Shown here piece by piece: positions 17,751-27,583 of a stretch of 64,000 nucleotides of DNA. The stretch's first letter is position 1; every line of letters starts with the position of its first letter. A model generated the notes under the pieces. The model ran no database searches. It had not been told where the DNA came from and saw nothing but the letters and a program-made list of their open reading frames with translations. The translations under genes and the position numbers were made by a program. The stretch is from Reyranella aquatilis (GTDB taxonomy: Bacteria; Pseudomonadota; Alphaproteobacteria; Reyranellales; Reyranellaceae), in NCBI RefSeq assembly GCF_020880995.1, contig NZ_JAJISD010000008.1, positions 124,001-188,000 of the forward strand, written 5' to 3'.

Positions 17751-18911
17751 ATGGCCGCCGAGAGCATGAAGAACGAGCCCAAGATCGATCCCAAGGAGAT
17801 CCTCGAAGGGATCGTCGAATGGATCGAGATCGAGAGCCCGAGCCACGACGCGAAGGCGGTCAATCTCATGGTCGACAAGGTCGAGGGCCAGTTCCGCGAC
17901 CTCGGTCTCAACCTCGACCGCACGCCGGGATGCGACGGCTTCGGCGACATCCTTGAAGCCAGGACCCCGGCCGAATGGAGCACGGGGCAGGGCAAGGGCA
18001 TCCTGGTCCTCGCCCACCTCGATACGGTGCATCCGCTGGGGATGAAGGAGAAGGAGCTGAAGATCCGCCAGGAAGGCGACAGCGTCTTCGGCCCCGGCAT
18101 CTATGACATGAAGGCGGGCGGCTACATCGCCTACTACGCGCTGCGCCACCTGATTCGCCAGGGCAAGCGCACCAAGCTGCCGGTGACCTTCCTGTTCATT
18201 CCCGAGGAAGAGGTCGGCAGCCCGACCTCGCGTGCCCGTATCGAGGAAGCCGCCCGGGGCCACAAATACGCGCTGGTCATGGAGCCGGGCCGCGACGGCG
18301 ACAAGGTCGTGACCTCGCGCAAGGGCGTCGGCCGCTTCACGCTAACGGCCAAGGGCCGCGCCGCCCACGCTGGCGTGCGCCACGAGGACGGCCGCAGCGC
18401 CATCCTCGAGATCGCCCGCCAGATCGTGCGCATCGAGGAGAAGACCGACTATGCGCGGGGCATCACCTGCAACGTCGGCCTGATCCGCGGCGGCTCGGGC
18501 GTCAACGTGACGCCGGCCGAGTGCTCGATCGACGTCGACCTGCGCGTGCCCAGCATGCAGCTCGCCGAGGAGATGACGCACTGGTTCCTGAACCTCGAGC
18601 CGATCGGCAAGGAAGTCGAGCTGACGGTCGAGGGCGGCATGAACCGGCCGCCCTATCAGAAGGATGCGGGCATCACCGCTCTCTTCCAGAAGGCGCAGGC
18701 GATCTATCGCGAACTCGGCAAGGAATTGAACGACGTGCCGCTGACCGGCGGCGGCAGCGACGGCAACTTCACAGCGGCACTCGGCATTCCGACGCTCGAC
18801 GGTCTCGGCGCCGACGGCAAGGGCGCCCACGCGATCACTGAGCAGATCTATTTCTCGTCGCTGCAGCCGCGCACCTACCTGTGCGCGCGCCTGCTGGAGA
18901 CGCTGGAGTAG
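17751..18911 (+). CDS. M20 family metallopeptidase (carboxypeptidase G2-like)
   Basis: This 386-residue di-zinc amidohydrolase has HLDT (His89, Asp91), the bridging Asp119 in GPGIYDMKAG, the catalytic pair in PEEEVGS (Glu153/Glu154), a later metal Glu in VMEPGRDG, and the final His in GKGAHAITEQIY. The arrangement fits the glutamate carboxypeptidase/CPG2 branch, which removes C-terminal Glu from N-acylated substrates. There is no signal peptide. GGAG precedes the ATG. It stands alone after a palindromic repeat. Confidence 0.88.
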   Translation: MAAESMKNEPKIDPKEILEGIVEWIEIESPSHDAKAVNLMVDKVEGQFRDLGLNLDRTPGCDGFGDILEARTPAEWSTGQGKGILVLAHLDTVHPLGMKEKELKIRQEGDSVFGPGIYDMKAGGYIAYYALRHLIRQGKRTKLPVTFLFIPEEEVGSPTSRARIEEAARGHKYALVMEPGRDGDKVVTSRKGVGRFTLTAKGRAAHAGVRHEDGRSAILEIARQIVRIEEKTDYARGITCNVGLIRGGSGVNVTPAECSIDVDLRVPSMQLAEEMTHWFLNLEPIGKEVELTVEGGMNRPPYQKDAGITALFQKAQAIYRELGKELNDVPLTGGGSDGNFTAALGIPTLDGLGADGKGAHAITEQIYFSSLQPRTYLCARLLETLE

Positions 18912-18918
18912 GGCCGCA

Positions 18919-19006
18919 CGTCTTCCCGAGCCGAGCGAAGGACCTCGCCTGGCAGGCAGCCGACTGCGTTGCGAACGGGAGATTCCTCGCCGCGCTCAGG
19001 ATGACG
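18919..19006. repeat. Intergenic palindromic repeat, copy C
   Basis: The left arm at 18919-18947 (CGTCTTCCCGAG...GCGAAGGACCTCG) is inverted in the right arm at 18976-19006 (CGGGAGATTCCTCGCCGCGCT...AGGATGACG). It fills the whole gap between the peptidase and the convergent NAD(P)-binding protein gene. Confidence 0.55.
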
Positions 19007-19014
19007 GCACTGCC

Positions 19015-19629
19015 TCAGTATGCCGCCGTGAAGCGCTTGCGGAGATGCTTGGGCTTCTCGATCTCGTTCACGATGGCGACCGCGAAGTCCTCCCGGCTGA
19101 TCCGGCTCTCGCCGTTCTTGTCTTCCAGCAGCTGATCCTTGCCGAGCCGGAACTTGCCGGTGCGGTCGCCAGGCTGGATCGAGGCCGGCGGCGAGATCGC
19201 CGTCCAGTCGAGGTCCTTGATCTTGCGCACCTCCTCCAGCGCCAGGGATGCGGGCTTGGAGGTCGGCGGCTGGATGCCGCGATCGGCCATGTGGTCGAGA
19301 TGGGTGCGGCCGTCGGCGCGCAGAAGGCTTCCGGCGCCGACCACGAACAGGACGCGCTTCACGCCGCTCTTCCGCACCGCGTCGAGAACATGATGGACGC
19401 TGGCTTCGTTCCACTTCACGGAGGCGACGACGATGTCGTGACCCTTCAGGATCGCCGCCATCGACTCCGCGTCGGTGGTGCTGCCCTGCTTGACGGTCAT
19501 GCCCGGCCGCGGCTTCAGCTTCGAGGCGTCGCGGGTGATGGCGGTGACGCTGTGCTTTCGGGACAGCGCCTCGTCGAGGACATGGCTGCCGATGTTGCCC
19601 GTGGAGCCGATGAGGGCGATGGTGGTCAT
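19015..19629 (-). CDS. NAD(P)-binding, NmrA/YwnB-like atypical SDR
   Basis: This 204-residue protein has an N-terminal Rossmann motif IALIGSTGNIGSH, a beta-3 DIVVASVKWNE segment and a FVVGAGSL strand. It lacks the YxxxK pair, which places it in the atypical SDR/NmrA-like group, probably NADPH-binding. The ATG overlaps the stop of the upstream hydrolase (ATGA), so the two are made together. The substrate is unknown. Confidence 0.8.
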   Translation of the reverse strand: MTTIALIGSTGNIGSHVLDEALSRKHSVTAITRDASKLKPRPGMTVKQGSTTDAESMAAILKGHDIVVASVKWNEASVHHVLDAVRKSGVKRVLFVVGAGSLLRADGRTHLDHMADRGIQPPTSKPASLALEEVRKIKDLDWTAISPPASIQPGDRTGKFRLGKDQLLEDKNGESRISREDFAVAIVNEIEKPKHLRKRFTAAY

Positions 19630-20525
19630 TGTGGCGTTTCCTTCATGAGATCGCGCAGAGCCGCGACCGTCTCGGCCGGCGCCTCCTGGGGGACGTTGTG
19701 GCCGATGTGCGGCAGCATGCGCCGCTCGTATCCGCCGGTAAACTTGTCGGCCTGCCCGTCGCGATCCGACGCGGGGCCGACGCCGTCCGCCGCACCGTGC
19801 AGGTTGATGGTGGGCACCCGGATGACCGGCTGCTTCGCCAGCTGTGCCTCGAGTGGCTCCAGCAGCGGATCGCCCTTGGCATAGCCGTAGCGGTGCCGAT
19901 AGGACTGGATCACCACGTCGACGAAGTCGGGATTGTCGAACGACGATGCCGTCCTCTCGAATGTCGCCTCGTCGAACGTCCATTCCGGCGACCACAGCTT
20001 CCACAGCAGCCGGCAGACGTCGCGGCGGTTCTTGGTGAGGCCCGCGCGGCCGCGCTCCGTGTTGAAGTAGTACTGGTACCAGAGCCGGTGCTCGGCGGCC
20101 GCCGGTGCCGGTTCCACCGACGCGGCGATGTTCTGCAGATTGTAGCCGGTGCAGCTCACGAGGCAGCGCACGCGCTCGGGCCAGAGGGCGGAGACGATGC
20201 AGGCCGCCCGGCCGCCCCAGTCGTAGCCTGCCAGCGCCGCGCGCTCGATGCCGAGGGCTTTCATGAACTGGCGCAGGTCGTGGCCGAGGGCCGCCTGCTC
20301 GCCCGAGCGCAGGGTGTCGGGCGACAGGAAACGCGTGGGACCGTAGCCCCGCAGATAGGGGACGAGGACACGGTTGCCGTCGGCCGCCAGCGCCGGCGCG
20401 ACCTCGTCGTAGGCGCGCACGTCGTAGGGGAAGCCGTGCAGCAGGATCACCGGCGCGCCGTCGGGCGGGCCGTGCTCCTCGTACGTGACGTCGAGGACGT
20501 CGGTGCGGACGGTATTGCGGTGCAT
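19626..20525 (-). CDS. Epoxide hydrolase-like alpha/beta hydrolase
   Basis: This 299-residue alpha/beta hydrolase has HGFPYD (oxyanion region) and GYDWGG. The nucleophile position is Asp, as in epoxide hydrolases and haloalkane dehalogenases; the base is His in HIGHNVPQEAP. The cap region is rich in aromatic residues. No Shine-Dalgarno precedes the ATG, but a -10-like TATATG ends 7 nt upstream, so the mRNA may be leaderless. It is co-translated with the NmrA-like protein. Confidence 0.82.
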   Translation of the reverse strand: MHRNTVRTDVLDVTYEEHGPPDGAPVILLHGFPYDVRAYDEVAPALAADGNRVLVPYLRGYGPTRFLSPDTLRSGEQAALGHDLRQFMKALGIERAALAGYDWGGRAACIVSALWPERVRCLVSCTGYNLQNIAASVEPAPAAAEHRLWYQYYFNTERGRAGLTKNRRDVCRLLWKLWSPEWTFDEATFERTASSFDNPDFVDVVIQSYRHRYGYAKGDPLLEPLEAQLAKQPVIRVPTINLHGAADGVGPASDRDGQADKFTGGYERRMLPHIGHNVPQEAPAETVAALRDLMKETPQ

Positions 20526-20532
20526 GTGCTGA

Positions 20533-20562
20533 CATATAGCCGTCCCCGCGCGGCGTTGACAG
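20533..20562 (-). promoter_or_regulatory. Candidate promoter for hydrolase, leaderless arrangement
   Basis: On the minus strand CTGTCA (20562-20557) is followed after 17-18 nt by CTATATG (20539-20533), which ends 7 nt before the ATG at 20525. There is no ribosome binding site between them. Confidence 0.4.
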
Positions 20563-20590
20563 TCGCCCGTGCCGCGCCCAGCCTTTCGGG

Positions 20591-21556
20591 ATGAGCCGGA
20601 TCGGCGATTTCCTCACCCTGGAACAGATGCGGCGCCTCGGGGCCAGATCGAACCTCATGGGCGCGCTGCTGGTCCTGCACGCCTGGGCGCTGATCGGGTG
20701 CGGCATGGCGCTGTTCGCCTGGTGGCCCAATCCGTTCACCTTCCTGCTCGGTGTGATGGTGATCGGCGGCCGCCAACTCGGCATTGCGATCCTGATGCAC
20801 GACGCGGCGCACGGTCTGCTGTTCGCCGACCGCCGCCTCAACGACTGGGTCGGAAGCTGGCTCTGCGCGTTCCCGGTGTTCACCAGTCTCACGCTCTATC
20901 GGCCCTATCACCTGCAGCATCACCGCTTCACCCAGCAGCCTCAGGATCCCGATCTCGGCCTGTCGGCGGCTTTCCCGACCAGCCGCACGAGCCTGCGGCG
21001 CAAGATCGTGCGCGATCTCACGGGACAGACCGCGTTCCTGCGGCGCGGCGAGCAGCTTCGTCGTGCGCTCGGCCCCGCGGACGCGCCGATCGCCACTCAA
21101 CTCGGCAACCTGTGGCGCCGGGAGAAGGGGCCGCTGGTCGCGAACGCCGTCCTGCTCGTGGGGCTGTCGGCCATCGGTTACTGGTGGCTGTATCCGGTGA
21201 TGTGGCTGCTGCCGCTCGCCACCTGGTACCAGCTCGTGAGCCGGATCCGGAACATCGCCGAGCATGCCGTGGTGCCGGACAACGACGATCCTCTCCGCAA
21301 CACCCGGACGACCCACGCCAACCCGTTGATGCGGCTGCTGGTGGCGCCCTATTGGGTGAACTACCACCTCGAGCATCACCTGTTCATGTTCGTGCCGTGC
21401 TGGCGCCTGCCGCAGGCGCACCGGGCCCTGATCGAGGCCGGTCGCGGCCCGTCGATGGAGTTGAAGCCCGGCTATCTCGCCGTCCTGAAGGCGGCGACGA
21501 CAGGCGCGTCGCCGGGTGGCCGCGGCTCCGGCGAGCGAATGGCCCAGCACATCTGA
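20591..21556 (+). CDS. Membrane fatty acid desaturase
   Basis: This 321-residue integral membrane di-iron enzyme has all three histidine boxes: HDAAH (70-74), HLQHH (107-111) and HLEHH (259-263). Helices flank them at about residues 22-66 and 175-210. It introduces a double bond or hydroxyl group into a lipid acyl chain or related alkyl substrate at the inner membrane. No clear Shine-Dalgarno is seen before the ATG at 20591. A TTGACA at 20556 lacks a matching -10. It is followed by a strong terminator. Confidence 0.88.
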   Translation: MSRIGDFLTLEQMRRLGARSNLMGALLVLHAWALIGCGMALFAWWPNPFTFLLGVMVIGGRQLGIAILMHDAAHGLLFADRRLNDWVGSWLCAFPVFTSLTLYRPYHLQHHRFTQQPQDPDLGLSAAFPTSRTSLRRKIVRDLTGQTAFLRRGEQLRRALGPADAPIATQLGNLWRREKGPLVANAVLLVGLSAIGYWWLYPVMWLLPLATWYQLVSRIRNIAEHAVVPDNDDPLRNTRTTHANPLMRLLVAPYWVNYHLEHHLFMFVPCWRLPQAHRALIEAGRGPSMELKPGYLAVLKAATTGASPGGRGSGERMAQHI

Positions 21557-21572
21557 TCGATCCGTCAAAGAA

Positions 21573-21598
21573 AAAGGCGGTCCCTGGGGACCGCCTTT
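21573..21598. terminator. Bidirectional intrinsic terminator
   Basis: An 11-bp perfect stem (21573-21583 with 21588-21598) with CTGG loop has an A-run on its left and T-rich sequence on its right. It separates the desaturase from the convergent lipoprotein gene. Confidence 0.85.
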
Positions 21599-21625
21599 CG
21601 ATTCTTTCCGTTTCGCCCGTCTTCT

Positions 21626-22183
21626 CTACTGAGCCGGGCAGGGGAAGATGTTCATCTCCGGGCCCAGATCGTACGGCGGCGGCACCTGCGACAGCGCCGT
21701 GACCTTCGGGTCCATCGCCCAGTCGAAGGCGCGCTTGCCGCGCGAGCAGAATTCCTTGTCGGTCGGGGCGCGCTGCGCCGTGCGGTTGGCGATCTCGGTC
21801 ACCAGCACGTCGGTGTTGAAGCGCTTGCGGCCGGCCATCTGCGAGAGCGAGCGGGCATTGGTCGCGAACTCGGCTTTGAACTTGTTCACGAAGTCGGCGT
21901 AGACCGTCTCGTAGGCGCGGCGTCCGCCGGGGCCCTGGCACTGCAGCGTCACGACCTGCAGTTCCTGCTGCACCATGCGGGCGCGAACGATCGACAGGTC
22001 GGCTTCATTGTAGCAGATGGCCCGGATCTGGCCCGCCGGAGGCGAGGGCGGAACGGGCGCCTGGTAGTCGGCTGCCGGGGGCTTCACGGGCGCCGCCGCG
22101 GTCTTGGTCTGGCCAAGCGTGCAGCCTCCCAGGGCCAGGATACTGCCCGCAAGAATTGCCGCCTGTGTAAGCCTCTTGAACAT
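21626..22183 (-). CDS. Hypothetical lipoprotein
   Basis: This 185-residue protein has a basic-hydrophobic signal (MFKRLTQAAILAG) and lipobox LGGC. A proline/alanine-rich linker and a conserved-looking globular part follow, with cysteines in AICYNEADL, TLQCQGPGG, EFCSRG and FPCPAQ. The start at 22183 follows GGGAG; the frame open to 22300 adds a non-signal tail. An envelope lipoprotein of unknown function. Confidence 0.75.
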   Translation of the reverse strand: MFKRLTQAAILAGSILALGGCTLGQTKTAAAPVKPPAADYQAPVPPSPPAGQIRAICYNEADLSIVRARMVQQELQVVTLQCQGPGGRRAYETVYADFVNKFKAEFATNARSLSQMAGRKRFNTDVLVTEIANRTAQRAPTDKEFCSRGKRAFDWAMDPKVTALSQVPPPYDLGPEMNIFPCPAQ

Positions 22184-22296
22184 CCGCAAACTCCCAACGC
22201 CGTTGGCCCGGAAACCGCAGCGGGTACAACAGTTAGACGCCCGTTTCAAATCCAAATACCAGTTGCGGGAGCGGAAGCGCCGAATTGGCTCATTTT

Positions 22297-24200
<1,904 letters not shown>

Positions 24201-24225
24201 TTCGTCTCCCTGGAAGCCGTTCGCC

Positions 24226-24254
24226 TTGTCGTTGCCACACCTGGCGCATATCTT
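24226..24254 (+). promoter_or_regulatory. Candidate promoter for glutamine amidotransferase, leaderless arrangement
   Basis: TTGTCG (24226-24231), a 17-nt spacer and TATCTT (24249-24254) precede the ATG at 24263 by 8 nt. No Shine-Dalgarno is present in between. Confidence 0.4.
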
Positions 24255-24262
24255 GCAAATCC

Positions 24263-25057
24263 ATGACGGAACCGGCTGGCCAAAGTAGAGAAATGGGCCC
24301 TAAAAAAATTGCCATCGTCGTGCATCAGCAGCATTCGCGGCCCGGACGGGTCGGCGCCCTGCTCGAGAAGCGCGGATACGAACTCCATCGTCTTTGTCCC
24401 AATCTGGGCTGCAACCTGCCCGAGGACATGTCCGACTATGCGGGCGTGGTGATCTTCGGCGGACCGATGTCCGCCAACGACTGCGGCACCCTGGCCGGCA
24501 TCAAGTGCGAACTGGACTGGATTCCGAAGGTGGTCGACGCCGGCGTCCCCTTCCTCGGGCTCTGCCTCGGTGCCCAGCTGCTGACCCGCGCCGCCGGTGG
24601 CCGGGTGGGGCCTCACCCCGAAGGCCTGGTCGAGATCGGCTATGTCGATGTCGAACCGACGGAAGCGGGCCGGGCGTGGTTCAGGGGACCGATGAAGGTC
24701 TACCAGTGGCATCGGGAAGGCATGACCATTCCGGACTGCTGCGAGTTGCTGGCCACGAACGACCGTTATCCGGTGCAGGGCTTCCAGTGCGGCCCCAACG
24801 CCTTCGGCTTCCAGTTCCATCCCGAAGTCACACTGGAGATGAAGAGCATCTGGACGTTGAGCGCGGCCGAGCGGCTGAAGATGCCGGGCGCCCAGCAGCG
24901 CGGCGTCCATCTTTCCATGCACGCGCTCTACGATCCGCCGCTCGATCGCTGGATCAACGGCTTCCTCGACCGCTGGCTTGCCACCGATCAGCGGATTTCC
25001 GCGCCGTCCGCGAAAGCAGCCGTCTCGTCACCCGAGTTCGCCGCCGCCGCCGACTAG
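24263..25057 (+). CDS. Class I glutamine amidotransferase domain protein
   Basis: This 264-residue stand-alone GATase1 protein, like GuaA-type amidotransferase homologues, has the nucleophile Cys101 in GLCLGAQLL and the His/Glu pair in FQFHPEV. IFGGPMS shapes the oxyanion region. It probably hydrolyses glutamine or a gamma-glutamyl compound; no synthetase partner is adjacent. The start is either ATG 24263, 8 nt after a -10-like hexamer, or ATG 24293, preceded only by a weak GAG. I prefer 24263, but homologous sequence begins near the second. Confidence 0.82.
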   Translation: MTEPAGQSREMGPKKIAIVVHQQHSRPGRVGALLEKRGYELHRLCPNLGCNLPEDMSDYAGVVIFGGPMSANDCGTLAGIKCELDWIPKVVDAGVPFLGLCLGAQLLTRAAGGRVGPHPEGLVEIGYVDVEPTEAGRAWFRGPMKVYQWHREGMTIPDCCELLATNDRYPVQGFQCGPNAFGFQFHPEVTLEMKSIWTLSAAERLKMPGAQQRGVHLSMHALYDPPLDRWINGFLDRWLATDQRISAPSAKAAVSSPEFAAAAD

Positions 25058-25133
25058 CGGCGCTGCCGGCGGCAGGTTGGTCCCGCGCGCCGGCATGGGC
25101 TAGGGTCCCTGTGAAATCCAGGGAGACGCTCAA

Positions 25134-26096
25134 ATGTTGTCCGGTGCGCTGATCTTCGTGTTGGCCGTCGTCCTCGTGGCGCTGGTGCTGGTCTTCGCCG
25201 GGGTGAAGACGGTGTCGCAGGGCACCAACTGGACCATCGAGCGGTTCGGCCGCTACACGCGCACCCTGGCGCCCGGCCTGCATTTCATCGTCCCCTTCGT
25301 CGACACGGTCGGCCGCAAGATGAACATGCAGGAGAACGTTCTCGACATTCCGGGACAGAAGGTCATCACCAAGGACAACGCCACCGTCCAGGTCGATGCT
25401 GTCGCGTTCTACCAGGTCGTCGACGCGGCGCGGGCCGCCTACGAAGTCCAGAACCTCCATCTCGCCATCACCAATCTGGCGCTGACCAACATCCGCTCGG
25501 TCATGGGCAACATGGCGCTCGATGAAGCCCTGTCGAAGCGCAACGACATCAACAACACCCTGCTGGCCGTCATCGACCAGGCGACCGGCCCTTGGGGCGT
25601 CAAGGTCCTGCGTATCGAGGTCAAGGACATCGCCCCGCCCGACGATATCGTGGTGGCGATGGGGCGGCAGATGAAAGCCGAGCGCGAGAAGCGCGCCACC
25701 ATCCTCGAGGCCGAGGGCATCCGCGAATCGAGCATCCAGCGCGCCCAGGGCGAGAAGCAGTCGGCCATCCTGACCGCCGAGGGCCGCCGTGAGGCCGCGT
25801 TCCGCGACGCGGAGGCTCGCGAGCGCATGGCCGAGGCCGAGGCCCGGGCGACCTCGGTCGTCGCCGCCGCGATCGCCGGCAACGGCGTGCAGGCGACCAA
25901 CTACTTCCTGGGCACCAAGTACGTCGAGGCTCTGGCCAAGATGGGTTCCAGCACGAATTCCAAGGTGTTCTTCCTGCCCGTCGAGGCGACCGGCGTCATG
26001 GCCTCGATCGCGGGCATCGGCGAGCTCGCCAAGGAAGCCCAGGCGCGCGGCGTCGAAGCCACGCGCGCGCGCGGCTCGGTTCCCAACGCGGGCTAG
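25134..26096 (+). CDS. qmcA: SPFH/Band 7 paraslipin (QmcA-like)
   Basis: This 320-residue membrane protein has one N-terminal helix (about residues 3-23), followed by the Band 7 domain (TNWTIERFGRYTRTLAPGLH...), the paraslipin hallmark ALSKRNDIN, and a long Ala/Glu-rich coiled coil from about residue 180 to 250. It is expected to form large oligomeric cages at the inner membrane and to modulate membrane proteases. AGGGAGA precedes the ATG. The NfeD gene follows after 6 nt, the usual partner. Confidence 0.9.
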   Translation: MLSGALIFVLAVVLVALVLVFAGVKTVSQGTNWTIERFGRYTRTLAPGLHFIVPFVDTVGRKMNMQENVLDIPGQKVITKDNATVQVDAVAFYQVVDAARAAYEVQNLHLAITNLALTNIRSVMGNMALDEALSKRNDINNTLLAVIDQATGPWGVKVLRIEVKDIAPPDDIVVAMGRQMKAEREKRATILEAEGIRESSIQRAQGEKQSAILTAEGRREAAFRDAEARERMAEAEARATSVVAAAIAGNGVQATNYFLGTKYVEALAKMGSSTNSKVFFLPVEATGVMASIAGIGELAKEAQARGVEATRARGSVPNAG

Positions 26097-26102
26097 GCGG
26101 CC

Positions 26103-26546
26103 ATGTTCAAGATCCTCTTCTGGTACTGGTGGGCGGTCGCGGCGGTACTGCTCGTCTTCGAGATGATGCTGCCGGGCGTGGTCTTCCTGTTTCTGGCCAT
26201 CGGCGCGGCGGCGGCGGGCCTGTTCCTGCTGGTCGTGCCGGACCTCTCGCTCGAACTGCAGCTCCTCACCTTCGCCGTGATTTCCGTCGCGGCAGCGGTC
26301 GGGCTTCGCCGCACGCTGCGCCGGCTGCAGCATGCCGACAATCCCGCGACCTCGACGCTCAATGCGCGGGCCGATGCGCTGATCGGCCGGATCATCGTCC
26401 TCGACGAGCCGATCCTGAACGGGCGGGGCCGGGTAATCCTGGGCGACGGCAGCTGGAGCGTGACCGGCCCCGACATGGTGAAGGGCGCCAAGGTGCGCGT
26501 GAAATCGGTGAGCGGCACCGAACTGGCCGTGGAGCCGGCGCCATGA
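26103..26546 (+). CDS. NfeD-like membrane protein
   Basis: This 147-residue protein has two or three hydrophobic segments in the first 75 residues and a C-terminal OB-fold domain (DALIGRIIVLDEPILNGRGRV...). This short NfeD1b/YbbK architecture is normally paired with a paraslipin, as here. Its stop overlaps the ATG of the next gene (ATGA), which is functionally unrelated. Confidence 0.88.
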   Translation: MFKILFWYWWAVAAVLLVFEMMLPGVVFLFLAIGAAAAGLFLLVVPDLSLELQLLTFAVISVAAAVGLRRTLRRLQHADNPATSTLNARADALIGRIIVLDEPILNGRGRVILGDGSWSVTGPDMVKGAKVRVKSVSGTELAVEPAP

Positions 26547-27505
26547 GACGCAGGCTCCTGCTGGCGTTGCCCGGACTGCTGGCGGTCGAGGCCGCGAGCG
26601 CGCAGACGCCCTATCCCACGAAGACCGTCCGCCTGATGGTCGGCGCCAATGCCGGCGGCGGCACCGACATCGTGGCCCGCATGCTGGCCGAGAAGCTGGC
26701 CGAATCGATGAAGGGCACCTTCGTCGTCGAGAACAAGCCCGGCGCCTCCAACACGATCGCCGGCGATCTCACCGCCAAGGCGCCACCCGACGGCCACACG
26801 ATCCTGGTCGCCACCAACACCGGCCAGGCCATCGCGCCGCATCTGCTGAGGCTCGGCTTCGATCCGATCAAGGACCTGATCCCGATCGGCCTCGTGGTGA
26901 ACGTGCCCAACGTGCTGGTGGTCGGCGCCTCGGTGCCCGTCAACTCGGTGGTCGAGCTGATTGCCGCGATGAAGGCGCGGCCCGGCGAGTTCAAGTACGC
27001 CTCCTCGGGCGTCGGCAGCACGCAGCACATTGCGGGCGAGGCGTTCGACGCGGCGGCCGGCGTGAAGGGGATGCACGTGCCCTACAAGGGCAGTGCGCAG
27101 GCCCATCTCGATATCATCGGCGGCAATGTGCAGATGATGTTCGACACGACCTCGTCGGCGATGGGCCAGATCAAGGCCGGCAAGTTCAAACCACTGGCCG
27201 TCACTTCGGAGCGTCGCAGCAGCGAGTTGCCCGATGTTCCGACGCTCGCCGAGGCGGGCCTGCCGGGTTTCGACATGACGACCTGGTACGGCGTCTACGT
27301 GACGGCGGGCACGCCGCCTGACATCGTCACGAAGCTGCAGGCCGAGCTGACTCGCATCGTGGCGCTGCCCGACGTTCAGGCGAAGCTGCGCGGTCTCGGC
27401 GGCGAGCCCGGTACCATGAGCGTGGAGCAGTTCGCGCGCTTCAATGCCCAGGAATACGAGCGTTTCGGCCGCCTGATCCGCGAGGCCAACATCAAGCCGG
27501 AGTGA
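26543..27505 (+). CDS. Bug-family tripartite tricarboxylate transporter substrate-binding protein
   Basis: This 320-residue periplasmic binding protein of the TctC/Bug family has a signal peptide ending ASA before QTPYPTK. It shows VRLMVGANAGGGTDIVARMLAEKL, VENKPGASNTIAGD, VPYKGSAQAHLDIIGG and DVPTLAEAGLPGF, all family hallmarks. No TctA/TctB membrane genes are adjacent, a common situation for Bug orphans. The ligand is probably a carboxylate. Translation is coupled to NfeD by the ATGA overlap. Confidence 0.9.
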   Translation: MRRRLLLALPGLLAVEAASAQTPYPTKTVRLMVGANAGGGTDIVARMLAEKLAESMKGTFVVENKPGASNTIAGDLTAKAPPDGHTILVATNTGQAIAPHLLRLGFDPIKDLIPIGLVVNVPNVLVVGASVPVNSVVELIAAMKARPGEFKYASSGVGSTQHIAGEAFDAAAGVKGMHVPYKGSAQAHLDIIGGNVQMMFDTTSSAMGQIKAGKFKPLAVTSERRSSELPDVPTLAEAGLPGFDMTTWYGVYVTAGTPPDIVTKLQAELTRIVALPDVQAKLRGLGGEPGTMSVEQFARFNAQEYERFGRLIREANIKPE

Positions 27506-27506
27506 T

Positions 27507-27557
27507 GGCCGAGCAAAGCTCGGCCGTTGAGCGGCAGGACATTGCCTGGCAATGTCC
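27507..27557. terminator. Two tandem hairpins between convergent genes
   Basis: GGCCGAGC/GCTCGGCC (27507-27525, 3-nt loop) is followed by GGACATTGC/GCAATGTCC (27537-27557, 3-nt loop). Both are perfect. They occupy most of the 78-nt gap after the Bug gene and before the convergent secreted hydrolase. Neither has a T-run. Confidence 0.45.
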
Positions 27558-27583
27558 GAGAGCGCCGAAGAAAGGTCGTTCAC

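Noticed and set aside
20556..20561. TTGACA upstream of the desaturase as its -35 element
   Set aside because: No -10-like hexamer lies 16-18 nt downstream. On the other strand the same bases serve the divergent hydrolase promoter better.
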